From the NCBI RefSeq assembly GCF_001679045.1, contig NZ_LYCK01000012.1:124001-188000 (forward strand): a DNA stretch of 64,000 nucleotides, given 5' to 3'. The notes below the pieces were generated by a model. The model worked only from the letters and a program-made list of their open reading frames with translations. It made no database searches and was not told where the DNA came from. Of this stretch, positions 20,439 through 28,316 are shown piece after piece; position 1 is the first letter of the stretch, and each line of letters opens with the position of its first letter. Origin of the DNA: Haemophilus haemolyticus (GTDB lineage Bacteria; Pseudomonadota; Gammaproteobacteria; Enterobacterales; Pasteurellaceae). Position numbers and translations under genes: made by a program.

Positions 20439-21070
20439 TGAAAATTCATCGCTTATTTCAACCGCACTTTAGGCTGATTTATCTGTTTATCTGGGGGCTA
20501 ATCATTAGTGGATTGAGCGATCTCATTTGGCTTATCCCCCTTAATGCGCTTGCAGTTCTTCTCTTTTTTATTTCACTGCAGTTCAGTCAAAAATCTTTTT
20601 TGCCCTATCTTAAACGTTGGTTTGCTTTAATCATTTTTATTGCTTTAATGTGGGCAACATTAAGCTGGAAAATTGGAGAAAATGGTATTGAACTCAATTT
20701 TCAAGGTATAGAATTAGCAGAAAAATTGAGTTTGCGGACTCATTTATTGTTGATTTCGCTTTGGCTTTTTTTGTGGAATATTAATGATGCGGTACTTGTT
20801 CAAGCCATTGGTAAATTGCCTTTGCCGGAAAAATTAATTCAACTGTTTGTGCTGACCGTACGTTACATTGCACTGCTTGGCGAATTGCGTCAAAAAATGG
20901 ATATTGCTATGCGAGCTCGTGGATTTCGTCCTGGGCTTAATCGTCGAACCCTTTATGTGATCGCTCAAAGTATCGCTTTATTATTGATTCATGCCCTGCT
21001 GAAAGCCGAAACGGCGCAAATGACGTTAAAATGTCGTGGTTTTCTGTTCGGCAAAAAGAGAGAAAAATAA
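20438..21070 (+). CDS. nikQ: ECF transporter T component NikQ (CbiQ family)
   Basis: A 210-residue integral membrane protein that couples the ATPase NikO to NikM. The C-terminal coupling helix motif MRARGFRP (about residues 161-168) is the conserved ARG motif of ECF T proteins; a second ARG-like segment is KCRGFLFG. Starts on the last base of nikM. Confidence 0.88.
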   Translation: MKIHRLFQPHFRLIYLFIWGLIISGLSDLIWLIPLNALAVLLFFISLQFSQKSFLPYLKRWFALIIFIALMWATLSWKIGENGIELNFQGIELAEKLSLRTHLLLISLWLFLWNINDAVLVQAIGKLPLPEKLIQLFVLTVRYIALLGELRQKMDIAMRARGFRPGLNRRTLYVIAQSIALLLIHALLKAETAQMTLKCRGFLFGKKREK

Positions 21071-21071
21071 T

Positions 21072-21689
21072 ATGTTAGCTGTAAATAATCTTTATATAGA
21101 ACGCAATGGTAGAGCGATTATTCAAGATTTGAGTTTTACCTTGGAAGGTCAAAAACGTCTTTTTGTACAAGGAGAAATTGGCTCAGGAAAAACGACGTTA
21201 CTTCTTGCTTTGTTGGGATTTGTTCCCGTAACCAAAGGTGAAATTAAACTATTTGGCAAAGTGTGTCGTGAAGAAAAAGATTTTGCGCTATTTCGTGGCA
21301 CGATTGGTATTTGTTTTCAAAATGCCGATGATCAACTTTTTGGCCCAACAGTATTGGATGATATTGCCTTTGGACCATTAAACCAAAATGTGCCCAGAGA
21401 GCAGGCGTATCATATTGCAGAACAGCAATTAGAACGTCTTGGCATCACACGTTTAAAAGATCGTATGGTGCATACTTTATCTGGTGGTGAGAAAAATTTC
21501 ACCGCACTTGCGGGTGTCTTAGCGATGCAACCAAAAATCTTATTATTAGATGAACCCACCAATGGATTAGATCGAAAAAATACTGAAAAATTGACCGCAC
21601 TTTTGCGTGAACTTTCCTTACCCATTTTGATTTCATCCCATCATCATGGATTTATTAACGAATTAGCCACAGAAATTATCAGTTTATGA
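21072..21689 (+). CDS. nikO: ECF transporter ATPase NikO (CbiO family)
   Basis: This 205-residue ABC ATPase energises nickel uptake. Walker [15 protein letters not shown] (about residues 35-48), Q-loop FQNADDQLFGPTVLDDIAFG (typical of ECF A components), signature LSGGEKNFTALAGVLAMQP, and Walker B ILLLDEPTNGLD are all intact. The switch His lies in ISSHHHGF. The ATG at 21072 is used because the longer frame from 21036 overlaps nikQ. It is short for CbiO proteins (C-terminal domain absent). A FNR-like site overlaps its stop codon. Confidence 0.88.
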   Translation: MLAVNNLYIERNGRAIIQDLSFTLEGQKRLFVQGEIGSGKTTLLLALLGFVPVTKGEIKLFGKVCREEKDFALFRGTIGICFQNADDQLFGPTVLDDIAFGPLNQNVPREQAYHIAEQQLERLGITRLKDRMVHTLSGGEKNFTALAGVLAMQPKILLLDEPTNGLDRKNTEKLTALLRELSLPILISSHHHGFINELATEIISL

Positions 21690-21726
21690 TCTTCATCAAA
21701 AAGCCGAATTTTGATTGTGCTATGCT
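21686..21726 (+). promoter_or_regulatory. Candidate FNR-dependent promoter of hypBDE
   Basis: ATGAT-CTTC-ATCAA (21686-21699) matches 9 of 10 bases of the FNR consensus TTGAT-N4-ATCAA. An extended -10 TG-C-TATGCT ends at 21726, so a start near 21733 would put the site at about -41, the class II activation position. No good -35 is present, as expected for an activator-dependent promoter. The box overlaps the nikO stop. Confidence 0.55.
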
Positions 21727-21836
21727 TATTGCAAATTTGTTGACAAATCTAAGGGTTTTGAGTGTTTTAAACATTATTTCTGTTGAAAGTCAGTTTGAAA
21801 CCTCAGCCCAAATAAGCACATTAAAACGGAGGATTT

Positions 21837-22646
21837 ATGTGTACAACCTGTGGCTGCGGACATCCAGAGCAAGTCCGTATTGGTGAATTGCCTCATACTC
21901 ATGATGATCAAGGAAGTCATCAATCAGGTACGCCAAACTTTTCACATTCAACATTTCATTTCAATAAACCAGTCGATGCAGACGATACTCAAAAACGTTT
22001 GTTAAAAATCGAACAAGATGTTCTTGGAAAAAATAATCAACTCGCGGATCACAACCGAGCATTCTTTGCTAAACAACATATTTTAGCTTTAAATCTTGTA
22101 TCAAGTCCGGGTTCAGGCAAAACCACACTTTTAACGACGACGCTAAATGCCCTCAAAAATGACCGCACTTGTTATGTCATTGAAGGCGATCAACAAACTG
22201 AAAATGATGCAGATCGTATTCGTGCTACTGGCGTGCCGGCTATTCAAGTGAATACAGGCAAAGGTTGTCATTTAGATGCACAGATGATTAGCGAAGCAAT
22301 GGTGAAATTAAGACCGCAAGCTGACAGCATTATGTTTATCGAAAATGTGGGAAATTTAGTTTGTCCATCTGAATTTGATCTTGGTGAAAAAGCGAAAGTG
22401 GTGATTTTATCTGTGACAGAAGGCGAAGATAAACCACTAAAATATCCTCACATGTTTGCCGCATCAAGTTTGATGATTTTAAATAAAGTGGATTTATTAC
22501 CTTATTTGAAATTTGATGTAGAACAATGCATTGCCAATGCAAAACGTGTGAATCCCAATATTGAAGTGATTCAACTTTCCGCTACCACTGAACAAGGTCT
22601 CAGTGAGTGGTTAAATTGGCTAGAACAACAACGTAAACAAGGATAA
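21837..22646 (+). CDS. hypB: Hydrogenase nickel incorporation GTPase HypB
   Basis: This 269-residue protein inserts Ni(II) into [NiFe]-hydrogenase precursors. It begins with the high-affinity metal motif [12 protein letters not shown], then has a short His-rich stretch (about residues 20-42). The G domain has Walker [12 protein letters not shown] (about 89-99), [12 protein letters not shown], a central CH pair ([10 protein letters not shown]) that forms the second metal site, and NKVD at about 222. Good ribosome site CGGAGG. Followed three bases later by hypD. The frame at 21686 is a short unrelated ORF. Confidence 0.96.
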   Translation: MCTTCGCGHPEQVRIGELPHTHDDQGSHQSGTPNFSHSTFHFNKPVDADDTQKRLLKIEQDVLGKNNQLADHNRAFFAKQHILALNLVSSPGSGKTTLLTTTLNALKNDRTCYVIEGDQQTENDADRIRATGVPAIQVNTGKGCHLDAQMISEAMVKLRPQADSIMFIENVGNLVCPSEFDLGEKAKVVILSVTEGEDKPLKYPHMFAASSLMILNKVDLLPYLKFDVEQCIANAKRVNPNIEVIQLSATTEQGLSEWLNWLEQQRKQG

Positions 22647-22649
22647 TCG

Positions 22650-23762
22650 ATGCGATTTGTTGATGAATTTCGCGATCCTGAACTTGCCCGTAGTTTAGTG
22701 GCGCAACTTGAAAAATTGATGGAAAAAATGCCGCACTTTACGGCGCAGAATCCATTGTATTTAATGGAAGTATGTGGCGGGCATACCCATACGATTTTTA
22801 AATTTGGATTGGATCGTCTATTGCCAAAAAGTATCGAATTTATTCATGGTCCTGGTTGCCCTGTCTGTGTGCTTCCTATGGGGCGTATTGATGTTTGTAT
22901 TGAAATTGCGCTCAAACCTGATGTCATTTTCTGTACTTTTGGAGATGCAATGCGGGTGAAAGGTCGCAAAGGTTCGCTTTTAGAAGCAAAAGCGAAAGGC
23001 GCAGATGTTCGCATTGTGTATTCACCTTTGGATGCATTGAATATTGCACAAAATAATCCGAATAAAAAAGTCGTCTTTTTTTCCTTAGGATTTGAAACGA
23101 CGATGCCGAGCACAGCAGTGACGCTTCAACAAGCCAAAAAACTAGGAACAAAAAATTTCTGGATTGTTTGCCAAAACATCACAATTATTCCAACGTTACA
23201 TAGCTTGCTGGCTCAAGATCAAGTCAAAATTGATGGTTTTCTTGCGCCAGGGCATGTGAGTATGGTGATTGGTTCATCGCCTTATCAAGGAATTGTCGAT
23301 AAATATCACAAACCTTTTGTGATTACAGGTTTTGAACCTTTAGATATTTTGCAGGCAATTGTAATGTTAGTGCAACAATTTGTTGATGGCCGTTGTGAAA
23401 TTGAAAATCAATATAAACGCATTGTTGATGACCACGGGAATGCTTTAGCCCAACGCTCAATGCAAGAAGTATTCCAGCTTAAAGCAAGCAGTGAATGGCG
23501 TGGTTTGGGGGAAATTGAACAATCTGGCGTGGAATTGACGGAGGCTTATCGTGAATTTGATGCCGAAATTTATTTCCAAAGCCAAGCGCAACAGGTGGCG
23601 GATGATCCTAATTCTCGTTGTGGCGATGTCTTGACTGGGCGTTGTAAACCATCTGATTGCCCATTGTTTGGCACAGGTTGTAATCCTGATAATGCTTATG
23701 GCGCATTAATGGTTTCTTCCGAAGGCGCATGTGCAGCCTATTATCAATATCGGAGAGAATAA
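22650..23762 (+). CDS. hypD: Hydrogenase maturation protein HypD
   Basis: This 370-residue iron-sulfur protein assembles the Fe(CN)2CO group of [NiFe]-hydrogenases together with HypC. The conserved active-site motifs are present: CGGHTH (about residues 41-46), GPGCPVCVLP (about 69-78) and GFETTMPSTA (about 149-158). The C-terminal cysteines for the [4Fe-4S] cluster lie in RCGDVLTGRCKPSDCPLFG. Sits directly between hypB and hypE with gaps of three and one bases. The usual partner hypC is not here. Confidence 0.96.
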   Translation: MRFVDEFRDPELARSLVAQLEKLMEKMPHFTAQNPLYLMEVCGGHTHTIFKFGLDRLLPKSIEFIHGPGCPVCVLPMGRIDVCIEIALKPDVIFCTFGDAMRVKGRKGSLLEAKAKGADVRIVYSPLDALNIAQNNPNKKVVFFSLGFETTMPSTAVTLQQAKKLGTKNFWIVCQNITIIPTLHSLLAQDQVKIDGFLAPGHVSMVIGSSPYQGIVDKYHKPFVITGFEPLDILQAIVMLVQQFVDGRCEIENQYKRIVDDHGNALAQRSMQEVFQLKASSEWRGLGEIEQSGVELTEAYREFDAEIYFQSQAQQVADDPNSRCGDVLTGRCKPSDCPLFGTGCNPDNAYGALMVSSEGACAAYYQYRRE

Positions 23763-23763
23763 A

Positions 23764-24777
23764 ATGAGTGAATTTATCACTATGGCGCACGGTAATGGCG
23801 GTGCAGCCATGCAGAAATTGATCCAAGATTATTTTGTTGAAGCCTTTGCAAATCCTATTTTGGCGCAAGGGGAAGATCAGGCAAGAATTCCATTAACAGA
23901 ATTAGCAAAGCAAGGCGAAACACTGTCATTTAGCACGGATAGTTTTGTGATTGATCCCATTTTTTTTCCTGGTGGCAATATCGGGAAATTAGCGGTGTGC
24001 GGCACGGCAAATGATGTGTCTGTATGCGGTGCGATACCAAAATATTTATCCTGTGGCTTTATTTTGGAAGAAGGATTGCCACTTGCGGATCTTAAAGCAA
24101 TTATTCAATCAATGGCAGAAACCGCAAAAGCTGCGGGCATTCAGGTTGTTACTGGCGATACAAAAGTGGTACAAAAAGGCGCAGTGGATAAGATTTTTAT
24201 CAATACCAGTGGAATTGGTGTTATTCCTCAAAATTTGGATTGGGGTGTTCATCGAATTCAAGCAGGCGATAAAATTATTGTTAGTGGCACCATTGGGGAT
24301 CATGGCGCAACAATCTTAAATTTACGTGAAAAACTGGGTATCCAAACGGATCTTCACAGTGATTGCGCAGTGCTTTATCCATTGATTGAAAATTTACGCA
24401 AAGTAGATGGTGTGAAAGCAGTTCGAGATGCGACCCGTGGTGGTGTCAATGCTGTTTTGCATGAATTTGCACAGGCCCAACAGTTGGGCATTAATGTTGA
24501 TGAACAAGCCTTGCCAATTCGCCAAGAAGTGCGCGGAATTTGTGAATTACTTGGTCTTGAGGCATTAAACTTCGCTAATGAAGGGAAATTGGTTATCGTT
24601 GCTTCATCTGAAAAAACATCAGAAATTTTGACCGCACTTCGTCGTCATCCATTAGGTGAAAATGCGGCTGTGATTGGTGAAGTGACAACCGATAAAAAAG
24701 TGCGTTTAGTGGGCATTTTTGGACAAAGTCGATTGTTAGATTTACCAACAAATGAACCATTGCCGAGAATTTGTTAA
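23764..24777 (+). CDS. hypE: Hydrogenase maturation protein HypE
   Basis: This 337-residue AIR-synthase-like protein dehydrates the carbamoyl group delivered by HypF to make the cyanide ligands. It starts MSEFITMAHGNGGAAMQKL and ends in the family tail PLPRIC, whose C-terminal cysteine carries the thiocarboxamide. The ATG at 23764 follows a GGAGAG site; the upstream frame from 23731 overlaps hypD. It is the last gene of the hypBDE unit. HypF is not in the window. Confidence 0.96.
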   Translation: MSEFITMAHGNGGAAMQKLIQDYFVEAFANPILAQGEDQARIPLTELAKQGETLSFSTDSFVIDPIFFPGGNIGKLAVCGTANDVSVCGAIPKYLSCGFILEEGLPLADLKAIIQSMAETAKAAGIQVVTGDTKVVQKGAVDKIFINTSGIGVIPQNLDWGVHRIQAGDKIIVSGTIGDHGATILNLREKLGIQTDLHSDCAVLYPLIENLRKVDGVKAVRDATRGGVNAVLHEFAQAQQLGINVDEQALPIRQEVRGICELLGLEALNFANEGKLVIVASSEKTSEILTALRRHPLGENAAVIGEVTTDKKVRLVGIFGQSRLLDLPTNEPLPRIC

Positions 24778-24865
24778 TGATTAGATAAAATCAATACTTT
24801 AGAAAAATTAAATAGGTGAAGTGATTGCTCAACTTAGCAAAAATAGCCTAAAATAGCTAGAGTAG

Positions 24866-24988
24866 TTTATCCATCATTGGCAATTTCTCCCAAATGATAC
24901 AGAAGGCTACCGCACTATAGAGACTACAATGGTCGGTGTGGGCGCTGATTATATTTCATCCAAAATAATGGGGGGCTACAGCCCTTTC
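24866..24988 (+). pseudogene. Probable gene remnant, unidentified
   Basis: The 217-base gap between hypE and the glycosylase gene holds an open frame from about 24866, after a TAG. It has a plausible protein composition (for example HHWQFLPNDTEGYRTIE and MVGVGADYISSKIMGGYSP) but lacks an upstream start or a full domain. It looks like the C-terminal fragment of a deleted gene. I do not recognise the family. The frame continues as antisense into the next gene. Confidence 0.3.
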
Positions 24989-24994
24989 TTGGCT

Positions 24995-25375
24995 TTATTT
25001 TCTTGCGGTAAATCGTGCCTTTACAGGCATACGCAATGCAATTCGCTCACGGTTTAATGCTAAAGCATTTTCTGTGGGCAAATAATTTTGCCAAAGATTA
25101 GGATCATCAGGTAGCTCCTCTGCCCAAAAATATTGTACATTGAAACCACGAGCAAGACACTCTTCATGCAATAAGTCGTAACGTTGCTTTAAAAACGCAA
25201 GTTTATTAAAGAAAAATCGTACGTGTCCTTCGCCTAATTTATAATCTTCAGGCTGCCCTTTTAAACTAAATTTTCCTTTTGCAACCGCATTTGGAATCCG
25301 TGTTAGCTCGCGATGTTCCGCTAATAGATGTTGATCGCAAAGTTCCGCTGGGGGAACAAGGTTAATTCTGGTCAT
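24995..25375 (-). CDS. Pyrimidine dimer DNA glycosylase (T4 endonuclease V / DenV family)
   Basis: A 126-residue protein clearly related to phage T4 endonuclease V, which cuts UV-induced cyclobutane dimers. After Met removal the N-terminal Thr (Thr-2) is the catalytic nucleophile. MTRINLVPPAELCDQHLLAE and the catalytic Glu-23 (in HRELTRIP) are conserved, as is the GHVRFFFNKLAFLKQRYD helix. ATG at 25375 is chosen because the mature MTRIN start is essential; the frame extends ten codons upstream. It lies between a remnant zone and the 3' end of ssrA. Confidence 0.88.
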   Translation of the reverse strand: MTRINLVPPAELCDQHLLAEHRELTRIPNAVAKGKFSLKGQPEDYKLGEGHVRFFFNKLAFLKQRYDLLHEECLARGFNVQYFWAEELPDDPNLWQNYLPTENALALNRERIALRMPVKARFTARK

Positions 25376-25401
25376 AAAATCTCTCTTTATTATTTCATAT
25401 C

Positions 25402-25524
25402 TCATCGAGTAACGAATATGACTAATTCCGCCAATAATGTGCTAGGTAATAACAAGGTAACGGTTACTAAAATTAAGGTGAGTAGAAAAATAATAAAAAC
25501 TAAATTATTGCTTTTATTGAAAAC
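25402..25524 (-). pseudogene. Hydrophobic frame without a start, possible membrane-protein remnant
   Basis: About 40 codons between two stops, immediately downstream of the ssrA 3' end, encode a strongly hydrophobic peptide (LVFIIFLLTLILVTVTLLLP) followed by a short tail. No ATG or GTG is available, so it reads like the tail of a lost membrane protein. It could be chance, since AT-rich sequence favours such frames. Confidence 0.2.
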
Positions 25525-25547
25525 TTAGAAGAGGAAAAATAAAAGGG

Positions 25548-25913
25548 TGGTGGAGCTGGCGGGAGTTGAACCCGCGTCCGAAATTACTCTACCTTCAGTA
25601 CTACACGTTTAGTCTCGTCTTTAATTTCACTTAAGCATGCGGACAGACACGCTAAACTTAAGCTAGTTTGATTCAATTTAGTGCTTCGATCCTCAAACGG
25701 CGGCTCCCACACGATCTCGTTTTGGTTTGACTCCGCTTTATCCCCGTCTTACGAGCGGAAGCTGGGGAGCGAAGGCTATGAACAGGTTATTAAGCTGCTA
25801 AAGCGTATTGTTCGTCGTTTGCGACTATTTTTTTGCGGTTTATTTACGAGGCCTACCGCACCTCGACGTGCACCTTGGGCTTCGCTAATCCCGTCGAATC
25901 CAGAATCAGCCCC
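25548..25913 (-). ncRNA. ssrA: Transfer-messenger RNA (tmRNA)
   Basis: The 5' end GGGGCTGATTCTGGATTCGA (25913 downward) and the 3' end GGGTTCAACTCCCGCCAGCT through CCACCA (ending at 25548) form the tRNA-Ala-like domain. The proteolysis tag frame is at 25822-25790 on the minus strand and encodes ANDEQYALAA followed by TAA. Length is 366 bases with the usual pseudoknot region between. It rescues stalled ribosomes together with SmpB. A T-rich stretch (TTTTATTTTT) follows the 3' end. Confidence 0.97.
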
Positions 25914-26020
25914 AAAATTATGCGCTAGTCTAACAAAAAACAAGCAGAAGAAAAAGAGCGGTATTTATTAAATGCGTGAGTTAGGATAAAATTTCGGCGT
26001 TTTTTATAGGAGAAAAAATA

Positions 26021-26524
26021 ATGTCATTTTTTAAATATTTAGTGCTAGCTTTGTTTGCAGCTAGTTGTTCAATTTCTTCTGCTTTTGCAAAAGAAAATGT
26101 TTCAAAGGAAAAAACGAAAAGTGTAGAAAAAACTGCAACAGCAGAAAAAAGCTACCCTAAGTATGTTAACTATACGATTTCTATTGATGTTGGCGATAGA
26201 GATATTGTGGTAGGTGAGGATGGTCAGGCGCTTTCTCGCTTTAAATATACCATTACGAATAAAAGTGAATTCCCAATTCAAAATATTCAATGGCTGAGCG
26301 TGTATGTACATAATCGTCAAGTTGTACATAGCCAAGATATGCAAATAGAATTAGAAAATACCTTATTGCCAGGTAAGACACTGACAATTAATTTACAAAT
26401 TCCATTTGCTCAAATTGATGAAAAATACCGTTCAATTTTTATGAATACGCAAGAACCAATTCATGTTTATAAAATTGAACGTTCAGTCATGTTTAAAGAT
26501 AAGAAAGTGGTTTCTGATAATTAA
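26021..26524 (+). CDS. Conserved exported protein of unknown function
   Basis: A 167-residue precursor with a clear signal peptide (MSFFKYLVLALFAASCSISSAFA). A Lys/Glu/Thr-rich linker follows (about residues 24-48), then a beta-rich domain (YVNYTISIDVGDRDIVVGED). I do not recognise a family. A good AGGAG ribosome site precedes it. Its terminator is the inverted uptake-sequence pair directly before dinB. Periplasmic location is inferred. Confidence 0.75.
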   Translation: MSFFKYLVLALFAASCSISSAFAKENVSKEKTKSVEKTATAEKSYPKYVNYTISIDVGDRDIVVGEDGQALSRFKYTITNKSEFPIQNIQWLSVYVHNRQVVHSQDMQIELENTLLPGKTLTINLQIPFAQIDEKYRSIFMNTQEPIHVYKIERSVMFKDKKVVSDN

Positions 26525-26547
26525 GTATGTATGCTTGAACAGTGATT

Positions 26548-26589
26548 AAAGTGCGGTTATACTAAATAAAATTTAACCGCACTTTTTTT
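26548..26589 (+). terminator. Terminator built from an inverted pair of uptake sequences
   Basis: AAAGTGCGGTTA (26548-26559) pairs with TAACCGCACTTT (26574-26585), a 12-bp stem followed by T residues. The tract runs right up to the dinB start codon at 26590. Confidence 0.85.
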
Positions 26590-27657
26590 ATGCTACAAGA
26601 TAAAAAAATTATTCACATTGATATGGATTGTTTTTACGCATCAATTGAGATTCGTGAAAATCCTAATTTGCTGGGAAAGCCTGTTGCTGTAGGTGGTTCT
26701 TCTCGTCAACGTGGTGTATTAACAACTTGTAATTATGAGGCGAGAAAATTTGGTTTGCATAGTGCAATGCCAACGGCTCAAGCCATAAAAAAGTGTCCTA
26801 ATCTCATTCTTGTGCCTGTGAATATGGCTTTGTATAAACAGGTTTCGGCACAAATTCATCAAATCTTCCAGCGTTACACTGATATTATTGAACCACTTTC
26901 TTTAGATGAAGCTTATTTAGATGTCACGCACTGTCAAAAATGTTCAGGCTCAGCGACTTGGATCGCACAAGAAATCCGCCAAGCAATTTTTGATGAGTTG
27001 AATTTAACTGCCTCGGCAGGTGTGGCGCCTTTAAAATTCCTTGCCAAAATCGCCTCGGATATGAATAAACCTAATGGGCAATTTGTGATTAAGCCGAACG
27101 AAGTCAGTGAATTTATTAAAACCTTATCTTTAAATAAAATTCCTGGTGTGGGTAAAGTAACATCACAACGATTACTCGATATGGGATTAGAAACTTGTGC
27201 TGACATTCAAAACTTTGATCAAATCGTCTTATTAAACCAATTTGGTAAAGCGGGTAAACGTATTTGGGATTTTAGCCACGGCATTGATGATCGTGAAGTA
27301 CAAGCCCATCGTGAACGTAAATCAGTTGGCGTAGAACAAACTTTGGTTGAAAACATTCACACAATTGAGCAAGCTTCAGCCTTATTGAATAATCTTTATG
27401 ACGAGTTAATTCGTCGCCTTGAACGTGTTAGCCGTAATATACCGTTATCTTCATTCCGTAAAATTGGCGTAAAGCTTAAATTTGAAGATTTTCAAGTAAC
27501 TACTTTGGAGAAAACAGGGTTGCCACTTTCTTTGGAGAGTTTTCAACAATTACTTCCTCAAATTTTTATGCGAGCAAAAGGGCGAGCGATTCGTTTGATT
27601 GGGTTACATGTCAATTTACCTGAAGAAAATAAACAAGAACAAATGAGCCTCTGGTGA
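26590..27657 (+). CDS. dinB: DNA polymerase IV
   Basis: A 355-residue Y-family translesion polymerase. Catalytic motifs DMDCFYASIE (about residues 11-20) and SLDEAYLDV (about 103-111) carry the metal-binding acidic residues. The thumb HhH region KIPGVGKVTSQRLLDMG and a little-finger domain follow. The C-terminal EQMSLW resembles the clamp-binding QxxLF-type peptide. The start at 26590 lies immediately after the T tract of the preceding terminator, with no Shine-Dalgarno sequence visible. No alternative Met exists before the first catalytic motif. Confidence 0.95.
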   Translation: MLQDKKIIHIDMDCFYASIEIRENPNLLGKPVAVGGSSRQRGVLTTCNYEARKFGLHSAMPTAQAIKKCPNLILVPVNMALYKQVSAQIHQIFQRYTDIIEPLSLDEAYLDVTHCQKCSGSATWIAQEIRQAIFDELNLTASAGVAPLKFLAKIASDMNKPNGQFVIKPNEVSEFIKTLSLNKIPGVGKVTSQRLLDMGLETCADIQNFDQIVLLNQFGKAGKRIWDFSHGIDDREVQAHRERKSVGVEQTLVENIHTIEQASALLNNLYDELIRRLERVSRNIPLSSFRKIGVKLKFEDFQVTTLEKTGLPLSLESFQQLLPQIFMRAKGRAIRLIGLHVNLPEENKQEQMSLW

Positions 27658-27689
27658 TATAATCTCGCGGTTTTTTAGGAGTCGATACC

Positions 27690-28226
27690 ATGGAACATAA
27701 ATTAGAAGATATTATAGCGATTTTTAATCAATGTTTTGAAGAAGAATACAACACTCGCTTAGTCAAAGGCGGTGATGAACCGATTTATTTACCCGCAAAT
27801 GATGAAGTGCCTTATAACGCGATTTATTTTGCGCGAGGCTTTTACAGCAGTGCATTGCACGAAATTGCCCATTGGTTAGTGGCAGGCAAAGAACGTCGTA
27901 AACTAGAAGATTTTGGTTATTGGTATGAGCCGGATGGCCGTTCTGAAGAACGCCAGCGTGATTTTGAAAAGGTGGAAGTGAAACCTCAAGCATTAGAGTG
28001 GATTTTGGCAACGGCGGCAGGTTTTCGTTATTTTGCCAGTGCGGATAATTTGAATGGTAATCCGGGCGATACACAGCCTTTTAAACAAGCCGTGTATGAA
28101 CAAGTGAAAATCTATGCGGAAAAAGGTTTACCAAAACGAGCTGAAATGTTACGCCATGCCCTTGCTATTTTTTATGGCACAGAAGATCGTATTGATTTAA
28201 GTAAATTTGATGTGACGCGTATTTAA
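27690..28226 (+). CDS. epmC: Elongation factor P hydroxylase EpmC (YfcM)
   Basis: A 178-residue protein of the EpmC family, which hydroxylates the beta-lysylated lysine of EF-P. The metal-binding core ALHEIAHWLVAG (about residues 55-66) includes HExxH. DFGYWYEPDGRSEERQRDFE follows. Good AGGAG site. Between dinB and prfA on the same strand, with 32-base and 90-base gaps; no shared operon is certain. Confidence 0.92.
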   Translation: MEHKLEDIIAIFNQCFEEEYNTRLVKGGDEPIYLPANDEVPYNAIYFARGFYSSALHEIAHWLVAGKERRKLEDFGYWYEPDGRSEERQRDFEKVEVKPQALEWILATAAGFRYFASADNLNGNPGDTQPFKQAVYEQVKIYAEKGLPKRAEMLRHALAIFYGTEDRIDLSKFDVTRI

Positions 28227-28316
28227 AGAGCGGCGATTTTTAACCGCACTTTTGACACTGTCAATTTTCCCTAAAATCGGCTAGAATACGACGATTTTAT
28301 TTTCGGTGACTTACAA

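Noticed and set aside
21690..21836. A sigma-54 promoter for hypB
   Set aside because: No GG/GC pair at the -24/-12 spacing. H. influenzae is known to lack sigma-54.
25415..25525. Plus-strand 36-codon frame starting MTNSANNV
   Set aside because: Lys/Thr-rich, no ribosome site and no family resemblance; the minus-strand hydrophobic frame is a better explanation.
24778..25547. A second copy of the ssrA 3' end as an attachment site
   Set aside because: I looked for the GGGTTCAACTCCCGCC block and its complement downstream and found none.
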